Origin: Acidovorax sp. HDW3 | Lineage (GTDB): Bacteria; Pseudomonadota; Gammaproteobacteria; Burkholderiales; Burkholderiaceae_C | Direction of reading: 5' to 3' | DNA length: 64,000 bases | Assembly (NCBI RefSeq): GCF_011303755.1 | Contig: NZ_CP049885.1 | Coordinates: 770,001-834,000, forward strand | In this document: positions 1-9,012 of the stretch, in pieces | Position numbering within the stretch: position 1 is the stretch's first letter | Layout: every line of letters starts with the position of its first letter | The notes under the pieces: generated by a model | Told to the model about the DNA's origin: nothing | Seen by the model: the letters and a program-made list of their open reading frames with translations, nothing else | Databases searched by the model: none | Translations under genes and position numbers: made by a program

Positions 1-2
1 TC

Positions 3-398
3 AACCACAAAGACTTTGCCAGCCGCGAAGATTTTGACGCGGCGCTGGCGCAGGTGATCGACCGCTACCAGCCGGCGCTGGTGGTGCTGGCGGGCTTCAT
101 GCGCATCCTCACACCGGGTTTTGTGGCGCACTACGCTGGACGCATCATCAACATCCACCCTTCGCTGCTGCCGGCCTTCACCGGCCTGCACACGCACCAG
201 CGCGCGATTGATGCCGGCTGCAAATTTGCCGGTGCCACCGTGCACCAGGTGACGGCTGAGCTGGATGTGGGCCCCATCCTGGAGCAGGCCGTGGTGCCGG
301 TGCTGCCCGGCGACACGGCCGACACCCTGGCCGCGCGGGTGCTGACGCAAGAGCACGTGATCTACCCGCGCGCGGTGGCGGCTTTGTTGCGGGGCTGA
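3..398 (+). CDS. purN: Phosphoribosylglycinamide formyltransferase PurN, 3' part
   Basis: This is the C-terminal part of GAR transformylase, which transfers a formyl group from 10-formyltetrahydrofolate to GAR in purine synthesis in the cytoplasm. The reading frame is open from base 3, so the start lies left of the window. About 131 residues are present. The family's catalytic region is visible: NIHPSLLPAF (with the catalytic Asn and His), then GATVHQV and ELDVGPIL with the catalytic Asp, ending at a normal PurN C-terminus. It is followed 78 bp later by an RsmB-type methyltransferase gene on the same strand. Nothing looks broken apart from truncation by the window edge. Confidence 0.93.
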   Translation, partial: NHKDFASREDFDAALAQVIDRYQPALVVLAGFMRILTPGFVAHYAGRIINIHPSLLPAFTGLHTHQRAIDAGCKFAGATVHQVTAELDVGPILEQAVVPVLPGDTADTLAARVLTQEHVIYPRAVAALLRG

Positions 399-463
399 GG
401 GGCGCATCCAGCAGGGGCCGGTACCGGGTATCCGGGCGCCGTGGGAGGGTGGCGGGTAAATGG

Positions 464-469
464 GACAAT
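464..469 (+). promoter_or_regulatory. -10-like hexamer 7 bp before the rsmB-type start (possible leaderless promoter)
   Basis: GACAAT is separated from the ATG at 477 by exactly seven bases (CGCCCCC) and no Shine-Dalgarno sequence is visible. The same layout occurs before trmJ and lysE. Transcription starting about 7 bp after the hexamer would give a leaderless mRNA. No good -35 was found, so this is inference. Confidence 0.35.
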
Positions 470-476
470 CGCCCCC

Positions 477-1748
477 ATGCATCCCAAAGCCCTTTTAGAC
501 GCCTGCGCTGAACTCGTCAGGCTGACCCTTTCTTTTGAACACCCGGCCGACGCCGTGGTGTCGCGTTTTTTCCGTGACCATCGCAACCTGGGGCAGCGCG
601 AGCGCGCCACCCTGGCCGAGACCACGTACGCCGTGCTGCGCCAGAAAATCCTGTTCGAGCAGCTCGCGCGCTCAGGATCGGGGCCGAAGGAGCGGCGCCT
701 GGCCATTCTGGGCTTTTATGGCCCGCGCGACTTTCTCAAAAGCGCCCTGAACGAGCAGGAAAAAGCCTGGATCGACGCCTGCGACAGCGTGCGCCCCGAT
801 GAACTGCTCGAACCCCAGCGCCACAACCTGCCGCAGTGGCTGGCCGAGCCGCTCAAAGCCCAGCTGGGCGCGGGCTTTTGGCCGCTGGCCGAGAGCCTGC
901 AGCAGCAGGCGCCGCTCGATCTGCGCGTCAACGCTTTACAAGAAAAACGCGAGCAAGTGCAGAAGGAGCTTGCGCAAGCAGCTATCAAATCAGAAGCAAC
1001 GCCGTACTCCCCCTGGGGCCTGCGGGTGCAGGGCAAGCCGGCGCTGAACAAGCTCGACGCCTTCACGCGCGGCGCGCTCGAGGTGCAGGACGAAGGCTCA
1101 CAGCTGCTGGCACTGCTGCTCGATGCCAAGCGTGGCGAGATGGTGGTGGATTTTTGTGCCGGTGCTGGCGGCAAGACCCTGGCGATTGGTGCGCAGATGC
1201 GCAACACCGGGCGGCTGTATGCGTTCGACGTCTCGGGCCACCGGCTCGATGCGCTCAAGCCGCGCCTGGCGCGCTCGGGCCTGTCGAACGTGCACCCGGC
1301 GGCGATTGCGCACGAGCGCGATGAGCGCGTCAAGCGCCTGGCCGGCAAGATCGACCGCGTGCTGGTCGATGCACCGTGCTCGGGCCTGGGCACGCTGCGG
1401 CGCAACCCCGATTTGAAATGGCGCCAAAGCCCGCAGGCCGTGGCCGAATTGACGGTCAAGCAGGCGGCGATTCTGGCCAGCGCTGCGCGCCTGGTGAAAA
1501 GCGGCGGGCGCCTGGTGTACGCCACCTGCAGCGTGCTGCCCGAGGAGAACGAGGCCATTGCCGAAGCCTTTGGCGCTGCGCACCCCGACTTTGCGCCGCT
1601 GGCGGCCGGCGAGCTGCTGGCGCAATTGAAGGTGGAGGGCACCGCCAGCCTGTGCAGCGGCGGCGACGATGGCCAGCGCTACCTGCGCCTGTGGCCGCAC
1701 CTGCACCAGACGGATGGCTTTTTTGCCGCTGTGTGGCAGAGGAACTAA
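477..1748 (+). CDS. rsmB: RsmB/NOP-type 16S rRNA (cytosine-C5) methyltransferase
   Basis: Predicted SAM-dependent enzyme that methylates a cytosine C5 in 16S rRNA (position 967 for true RsmB). The 423-residue protein has an N-terminal helical NusB-like part (residues about 1-130) and a Rossmann methyltransferase domain with FCAGAGGKT (SAM loop). Both family cysteines are present: PCSG with C301 and ATCS with C351, the pair used for catalysis and product release. The start at 477 is the first ATG fitting the family N-terminus and has no clear ribosome-binding site. Around residues 150-180 a linker includes an in-frame copy of the dispersed repeat (bases about 966-993, reverse orientation), giving extra residues between the RNA-binding part and the catalytic domain. 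The family is certain; the exact target cytosine is inferred. Confidence 0.88.
   Translation: MHPKALLDACAELVRLTLSFEHPADAVVSRFFRDHRNLGQRERATLAETTYAVLRQKILFEQLARSGSGPKERRLAILGFYGPRDFLKSALNEQEKAWIDACDSVRPDELLEPQRHNLPQWLAEPLKAQLGAGFWPLAESLQQQAPLDLRVNALQEKREQVQKELAQAAIKSEATPYSPWGLRVQGKPALNKLDAFTRGALEVQDEGSQLLALLLDAKRGEMVVDFCAGAGGKTLAIGAQMRNTGRLYAFDVSGHRLDALKPRLARSGLSNVHPAAIAHERDERVKRLAGKIDRVLVDAPCSGLGTLRRNPDLKWRQSPQAVAELTVKQAAILASAARLVKSGGRLVYATCSVLPEENEAIAEAFGAAHPDFAPLAAGELLAQLKVEGTASLCSGGDDGQRYLRLWPHLHQTDGFFAAVWQRN
966..993 (-). repeat. Dispersed Comamonadaceae-type repeat, diverged copy inside rsmB
   Basis: Read on the minus strand it contains GATAGCTGCTTGCGCAAGC, which matches the core of the dispersed repeat seen in full at 50825. 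It lies in frame in the rsmB linker and does not disturb conserved motifs. Only the core is recognisable, so confidence is moderate. Confidence 0.5.
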
Positions 1749-1774
1749 GCCCCCATCCCAGCCTTCCCCCAGAG

Positions 1775-2001
1775 GGCTTATGTATGCACACATCTTTTTT
1801 TGATAGCGCACAACGCTTGTTTGGCGCTGGTTTGCACTCCCTCTCCCCTTGCGGGAGAGGGTTGGGGAGAGGGGTGAATAGGCAAGGTGCTGCCAGCGCC
1901 CCCTCTCCCCCGGCCCCTCCCCCGCGAGGGGGGAGGGGAGCAAAAACCGCCCTTTGACCAGGCGGATGGGAGCCGTCAAAAGATGTGTGCATACACAAGC
2001 C
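1775..2001 (+). mobile_element. Miniature inverted-repeat element (MITE-like), copy 1, 227 bp
   Basis: A non-coding element bounded by 24-bp inverted ends beginning GGCTTGTGTATGCACACATC and continuing TTTT; the left end here has one change (GGCTTATG). It is flanked by the direct repeat CAGAG at 1770-1774 and 2002-2006, a good candidate 5-bp target-site duplication. The interior holds two internal palindromes of C-run/G-run type, around 1841-1865 and 1908-1940, able to form strong hairpins. A second copy in reverse orientation lies at 6760-6985, differing by one base and one length change in a T-run. There is no room for a transposase, so movement would depend on an enzyme encoded elsewhere. 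It sits in the convergent gap between the rsmB-type gene and rpmG. Confidence 0.85.
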
Positions 2002-2025
2002 CAGAGGGGGAAGGGGCCCAAAAAC

Positions 2026-2062
2026 AAAAAACCGCCAAGGCTTGCGCCGTGGCGGTTTTTTG
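2026..2062 (-). terminator. Rho-independent terminator after rpmBG
   Basis: A stem of ACCGCCA (2031-2037) with TGGCGGT (2050-2056) is followed, on the minus strand, by a T-run (complement of the A-run at 2021-2030). It lies 17 bp beyond the rpmG stop codon. A T-run also exists on the plus strand, so it could work in both directions. Confidence 0.8.
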
Positions 2063-2078
2063 GGAGGGCGGGGCCGAA

Positions 2079-2249
2079 TTACTTCAGCTTCGCTTCCTTG
2101 TACTCGACGTGCTTGCGCGCCTTGGGGTCGAACTTCATGATCGACATCTTTTCAGGCATCGTCTTCTTGTTCTTGGTGGTGGTGTAGAAGTGACCGGTGC
2201 TCGCCGTGGAGACCAGCTTGATCTTTTCGCGTCCGCCTTTAGTAGCCAT
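2079..2249 (-). CDS. rpmG: 50S ribosomal protein L33
   Basis: A 56-residue basic protein of the large ribosomal subunit. Translation gives [20 protein letters not shown] at the start, followed by FYTTTKNKK and [19 protein letters not shown] at the end, the standard L33 pattern. It lacks the zinc-binding cysteine pairs of the other L33 type, so it is the zinc-independent form usual in proteobacteria. It starts 20 bp after the rpmB stop and forms the rpmB-rpmG operon, with a terminator just downstream. GGAGAAAC about 6 bp upstream is a strong ribosome-binding site. Confidence 0.97.
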   Translation of the reverse strand: MATKGGREKIKLVSTASTGHFYTTTKNKKTMPEKMSIMKFDPKARKHVEYKEAKLK

Positions 2250-2269
2250 GGTGTTTCTCCTTCAGGAAA

Positions 2270-2503
2270 TTAAGCTTGGCCACGGGCACGCATGTCTGCG
2301 AGCACGGAGTCGATACCGTTCTTGTCGATCAGGCGCAGGGCGGCGCTGGAGACGCGCAGGCGCACCCAACGGTTTTCGCTCTCCACCCAGAAACGGCGGT
2401 ACTGCAGGTTGGGCAGGAAACGGCGCTTGGTTTTGATGTTCGAGTGGGAGACGTTGTGTCCCACCATGGGCTTCTTGCCCGTTACTTCACATACGCGTGC
2501 CAT
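2270..2503 (-). CDS. rpmB: 50S ribosomal protein L28
   Basis: A 77-residue large-subunit ribosomal protein. [20 protein letters not shown] is the typical L28 N-terminus, followed by [16 protein letters not shown] and a C-terminus with [17 protein letters not shown]. The ATG at 2503 was chosen because the family begins exactly there; the frame stays open upstream but without similarity. First gene of the rpmB-rpmG operon, with a TATAAT-like -10 about 125 bp upstream. Confidence 0.97.
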   Translation of the reverse strand: MARVCEVTGKKPMVGHNVSHSNIKTKRRFLPNLQYRRFWVESENRWVRLRVSSAALRLIDKNGIDSVLADMRARGQA

Positions 2504-2626
2504 GAGGACACTCCGATAGTTGCACGGCTGCAAGCCCTGAAACACGGCCTGCAACCTCACCTCGCCAGAATAGGGGTGGCGGTAACCCCGCTGCTCTGGG
2601 TTGGGGCCAAAGCAGCAAAGCCCGCG

Positions 2627-2632
2627 ATTATA
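2627..2632 (-). promoter_or_regulatory. -10 element of the probable rpmBG promoter
   Basis: A perfect TATAAT on the minus strand in the trxB-rpmB gap. The -35 region overlaps the end of trxB and is weak. It would give a 5' leader of about 115 bases before rpmB, rich in G+C and able to fold, which could hold post-transcriptional control. Confidence 0.5.
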
Positions 2633-2647
2633 GCGCGGTGCGCGGAT

Positions 2648-6041
<3,394 letters not shown>

Positions 6042-6045
<4 letters not shown>

Positions 6046-6683
6046 CCATGAAACTCAAGATTGCTATCGTTTTACTAGCTGCTAGCGCGCACTGCGCCTG
6101 GGCTGACGGCCTCAAAAGCCTCGAAACCTTCATGCGCGACGTACGCAGCGGCCGTGCCAGCTTCACGCAAACCGTCACCCCCCCGCCCAAAGACGGGCAG
6201 ACCGCGCGCAGCAAGCAGTCCAGCGGCGACTTCGCCTTTGCGCGCCCGGGGCGCTTTCGCTTTGACTACACCAAGCCCTTTGCCCAAACCATCGTCGCCG
6301 ACGGCAAGACGCTGTGGCTCTACGACCCCGACCTGAACCAGGTCACCCAGCGCGTGCAAGACCAGGCCCTGGGCAGCACGCCGGCGGCGCTGCTGACCTC
6401 CGCCACCGACCTGGCGGCGCTGCGCGCCGAATTCGTGCTTGAAAACGCCCCCGACCAGGACGGCCTGCAGTGGGTGCTGGCGCGCCCCAAAGCCCTGGGC
6501 GGCCAGCTGCAAAGCGTGCGCGTGGGCTTTGCCGGCGCGCAGCTGGCGGTGCTGGAGATTGAAGACAGCTTCGGCCAACGCTCGCACATTCGGTTTACGG
6601 GCCTGCAAACCAACCCCAGCCTGCCGGCAGCCACCTTCCACTTCCAGGTGCCGGCGGGCGCCGACGTGCAAAAGCTCAATTAA
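6042..6683 (+). CDS. lolA: Outer-membrane lipoprotein carrier LolA
   Basis: Periplasmic chaperone that ferries lipoproteins from LolCDE to LolB. 213 residues with a signal peptide (basic MTMKLK, hydrophobic core IAIVLLAAS, cleavage after CAWA). The mature part shows the LolA pattern: [32 protein letters not shown] and a C-terminal beta strand region. It overlaps ftsK by 4 bp. The hydrophobic core of the signal peptide is encoded by a copy of the dispersed repeat found throughout this window (6061-6092), which contains the exact 13-base core TAGCTGCTAGCGC. MKLK at 6048 is an alternative start. Downstream lies only the mobile-element gap. Confidence 0.93.
6061..6092 (+). repeat. Dispersed repeat copy encoding the LolA signal-peptide core
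   Basis: TTGCTAT, six bases, then A-TAGCTGCTAGCGC aligns with the full repeat at 50825. It is translated as the hydrophobic stretch of the LolA signal peptide. The exact 13-base core is shared with the copies at 50825 and 52341. Confidence 0.7.
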
Positions 6684-6701
6684 AAAACGGGAACGGCCCT
6701 C

Positions 6702-7029
6702 ACTTTTTGATAGCGCGTTGCGCTGATGGGGCGCGGGTTTTGCTCCCTCTCCCCTTGCGGGCTTGTGTATGCACACATCTTTTGACGGCTCCCATCCGCC
6801 TGGTCAAAGGGCGGTTTTTGCTCCCCTCCCCCCTCGCGGGGGAGGGGCCGGGGGAGAGGGGGCGCTGGCAGCACCTTGCCTATTCACCCCTCTCCCCAAC
6901 CCTCTCCCGCAAGGGGAGAGGGAGTGCAAACCAGCGCCAAACAAGCGTTGTGCGCTATCAAAAAAGATGTGTGCATACACAAGCCCTCGCGGGGGAGGGG
7001 AGTTACAGCCGTCACGCGCCATCAAAAAG
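6702..7029. mobile_element. Older, interrupted relative of the miniature element
   Basis: Sequence outside the intact copy at 6760-6985 is itself related to that element. The left flank (6702-6759) carries TTTTTGATAGCGC, then a diverged stretch, then TCCCTCTCCCCTTGCGG, in the same order as inside the intact element. The right flank (6986-7029) continues with GCGGGGGAGGGGAG and ends with GCGCCATCAAAAAG, the inverse of the left end. The intact copy therefore seems to have jumped into an ancestral copy, splitting its central palindrome. The unit fills the lolA-ribD convergent gap; no gene was seen in it. Confidence 0.65.
6760..6985 (-). mobile_element. Miniature inverted-repeat element, copy 2, 226 bp, inverted
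   Basis: Reverse complement of the element at 1775-2001 with one base change and one fewer T in a homopolymer. Both ends carry the same perfect 24-bp inverted repeat starting GGCTTGTGTATGCACACATC. The flanks TTGCG (6755-6759) and CTCGC (6986-6990) do not form a clean duplication, perhaps because the target was itself palindromic. It contains no gene of useful length. Confidence 0.85.
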
Positions 7030-7051
7030 CCCGCGCGCAGCGGGAGCGTTG

Positions 7052-8164
7052 TTATGGCTTGCGCAGCACCAGCCGCACATCCTCGCCCACCCGCTCCATG
7101 CTGTGCCAGGCCAGCGGCGCCGCGGCTGCCAGGTGGCTCGGACCGCTCCAGTCGGCCAGGCCGCGCCCGGCGCCGAGCAGCCGGGGGGCGAGGTACAGCA
7201 GGTACTCATCGACCAGGTTGGCTTGCACCAGGGCGCCGTTCAGGCGTGCGCCGGCTTCCACGTGCAGCTCGTTGATGCCGTGCGCGCCCAGGTTGCGCAG
7301 CAGCGCCCGCAGATCGACCCGGCCATCGGCGCCGGGCAGGTGGATGACGCGCGCGCCGCGTGCCTGCAGGGCCGCGCGGCGGGCCTCTATTTCAGGGCTT
7401 AAAGGGGCTGCAAAGTAGATCAGGCAAGCGCGAGGTGCTATAAAAATTGCAGCATCCGGGGGCGTGCGCAGGGCGCTGTCGAGCAGCACCAGCTGCGGCT
7501 GGCGCGGCGTGGCCAGGGCGCGCACGTCCAGGCGCGGGTTGTCGGCCAGCACCGTGCCGACGCCGGTGAGCACGGCGCAGGCACGGGCGCGCCAAATCTG
7601 GCCGTCGGCCCGGGCGGCGGCGGCGGTGATCCACTGGCTCTCGCCGCTGGGCAGGGCGGTGAAGCCGTCGAGCGAGCCCGCCGCTTTCATCCGCACCCAG
7701 GGCAGGCCGTGCTCCATGCGGCGGAAAAAACCGATGTTGAGCGCGTGCGCCGCCTCGGCGCCCGGGCCCACGTCCACCGCCACGCCGGCGGCGCGCAGGC
7801 GCGCAAAGCCCTGGCCGCCGACCAGCGGGTTCGGGTCGCCCAGGCTGGCCACCACGCGGGCGATGCCGGCGGCCACCAGCGCGTCGCAGCAGGGCCCGGT
7901 GCGGCCCTGGTGGGCGCAGGGTTCGAGCGTGACGTAGGCCGTGGCGCCGCGCACGCTGTGCCCGCGCGCGGCGGCGTCGCGCAGCGCCATGACCTCGGCG
8001 TGCGCGCCGCCGGCCTGCTGCGTAAAGCCCTGGCCGAGCACCTGGCCGTCGGCGCTGGTGATGACGCAGCCCACGCGCGGGTTGGGGCTGGACAGGAGCA
8101 ATGCCTGCTCGGCCTGCGCCAGTGCCTGGGCCATGAAAAATTCGTCCATCTGCGGGTGTGTCAT
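7052..8164 (-). CDS. ribD: Bifunctional riboflavin biosynthesis deaminase/reductase RibD
   Basis: Catalyses the deamination and then the NADPH-dependent reduction of the pyrimidine intermediate in riboflavin synthesis. The 370-residue protein has an N-terminal zinc deaminase domain (HAE at H55/E57; PCAHQGRTGPCC with zinc ligands C83 and C92) and a C-terminal reductase domain (MKAAGSLDG; LTGVGTVLADNP; ELHVEAG). The start overlaps the stop of the upstream hydrolase by 4 bp (ATGA). Between the reductase motifs a stretch near residues 240-255 is encoded by a diverged copy of the dispersed repeat. No other riboflavin gene is beside it. Confidence 0.94.
   Translation of the reverse strand: MTHPQMDEFFMAQALAQAEQALLLSSPNPRVGCVITSADGQVLGQGFTQQAGGAHAEVMALRDAAARGHSVRGATAYVTLEPCAHQGRTGPCCDALVAAGIARVVASLGDPNPLVGGQGFARLRAAGVAVDVGPGAEAAHALNIGFFRRMEHGLPWVRMKAAGSLDGFTALPSGESQWITAAAARADGQIWRARACAVLTGVGTVLADNPRLDVRALATPRQPQLVLLDSALRTPPDAAIFIAPRACLIYFAAPLSPEIEARRAALQARGARVIHLPGADGRVDLRALLRNLGAHGINELHVEAGARLNGALVQANLVDEYLLYLAPRLLGAGRGLADWSGPSHLAAAAPLAWHSMERVGEDVRLVLRKP
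7408..7450 (-). repeat. Dispersed repeat, diverged copy inside ribD
   Basis: On the minus strand the stretch reads ATAGCACCTCGCGCTTGCCT, then GATC and later TTTGCAGCC, closest to the intergenic copy at 35160 (TCGCGCTTGCTGGAT...TTGCAGCC). It is in frame within ribD. Confidence 0.5.
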
Positions 8165-8988
8165 GGGGTGCTCGTGGGCTGCTCGTGGGGGGGGAGGGCG
8201 GCCAGGGCGGCGGCGATGGCCGCCGCCGTGCCCTGGGGGTCTTCCATGGGGAAAAGGTGGCTGCCGTCAAGCAAGCTCATACGCCCCTGGGTGACACGCC
8301 GCGTCAGCCCCAGGCCCACCTGGCGCAGCTCGTTGGAGTGGCGCCCGCCGATGAAGGCCACCGGGCAGCGCAGCGGGTGCTGGCGCAGCAGCTGCGCCAG
8401 GTTGTGCGGCAGGGTGTTGTAGATCTGCGTCTCCACCATGCGGTCAAAGGCCAGCACGCGCTGGCCGTCGGCGTCGTGCAGGCCGTGCGTGACGTAGTCC
8501 TGCAGCACCTGCGCATCCCAGCGGGCAAAGCTTTTTTTCTGCTGGAAATGCGCCAGCGCCGCCTCGGTGCTGGGCCACTGGTGGCGCCGGCGGCGGCTGA
8601 TGCGCCCGGGCGTGACCGAGGGCGCCAGGCCGGTGTGCTTGGCCAGCGCCAGGGCGTGCGCGCGCCAGCCGCCAATCAGCGGTGAGTCGAGCAGCAGCAC
8701 GCCGCGCGCGAGCTCCGGGTGCTGCGCCGCCACCATGGCGCTCAAAAAACCGCCGAGCGAATGGCCGACGAGAAACGCCGGCTGGCCGTTGCGCTCTTGC
8801 TCGCGGCGGGCAAAGTCGGCCAGCTGCGCCACCAGGTGCGGCCAGTTGTTGGTGACGGGGTAGCGCGCGTCGTGCCCCAGGCGCTCGATGGCGTTGACGG
8901 CAAAGCCGCGCGCGCGCAGCTGCGCGAACAGCACGCGGTAGGTGCTGGCGGGAAAACTGTTGGCGTGGGCGAAAACGATGGGGGTCAT
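8161..8988 (-). CDS. Alpha/beta-fold hydrolase
   Basis: A 275-residue alpha/beta hydrolase of unknown substrate. The nucleophile elbow GHSLGG is at residues 75-80 (S77), preceded by the oxyanion-type FAHANSFP near the N-terminus; a C-terminal DGSHLFPME supplies the likely catalytic His, and VAFIGGRHSNEL precedes it. No signal peptide is seen, so it is probably cytoplasmic. The ATG at 8988 was preferred to an upstream in-frame codon because the domain begins at MTPIVFAHA. It lies 24 bp after the restriction enzyme gene and overlaps ribD by 4 bp, so these may be co-transcribed. An esterase role is only a class-level guess. Confidence 0.85.
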   Translation of the reverse strand: MTPIVFAHANSFPASTYRVLFAQLRARGFAVNAIERLGHDARYPVTNNWPHLVAQLADFARREQERNGQPAFLVGHSLGGFLSAMVAAQHPELARGVLLLDSPLIGGWRAHALALAKHTGLAPSVTPGRISRRRRHQWPSTEAALAHFQQKKSFARWDAQVLQDYVTHGLHDADGQRVLAFDRMVETQIYNTLPHNLAQLLRQHPLRCPVAFIGGRHSNELRQVGLGLTRRVTQGRMSLLDGSHLFPMEDPQGTAAAIAAALAALPPHEQPTSTP

Positions 8989-9012
8989 GGGGTGGGGTGG
9001 TGGCAAAGGCGT

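Noticed and set aside
1841-1940. C-run/G-run palindromes as a CRISPR-like array
   Set aside because: Only two unequal palindromes without regular spacers; they belong to the miniature element.
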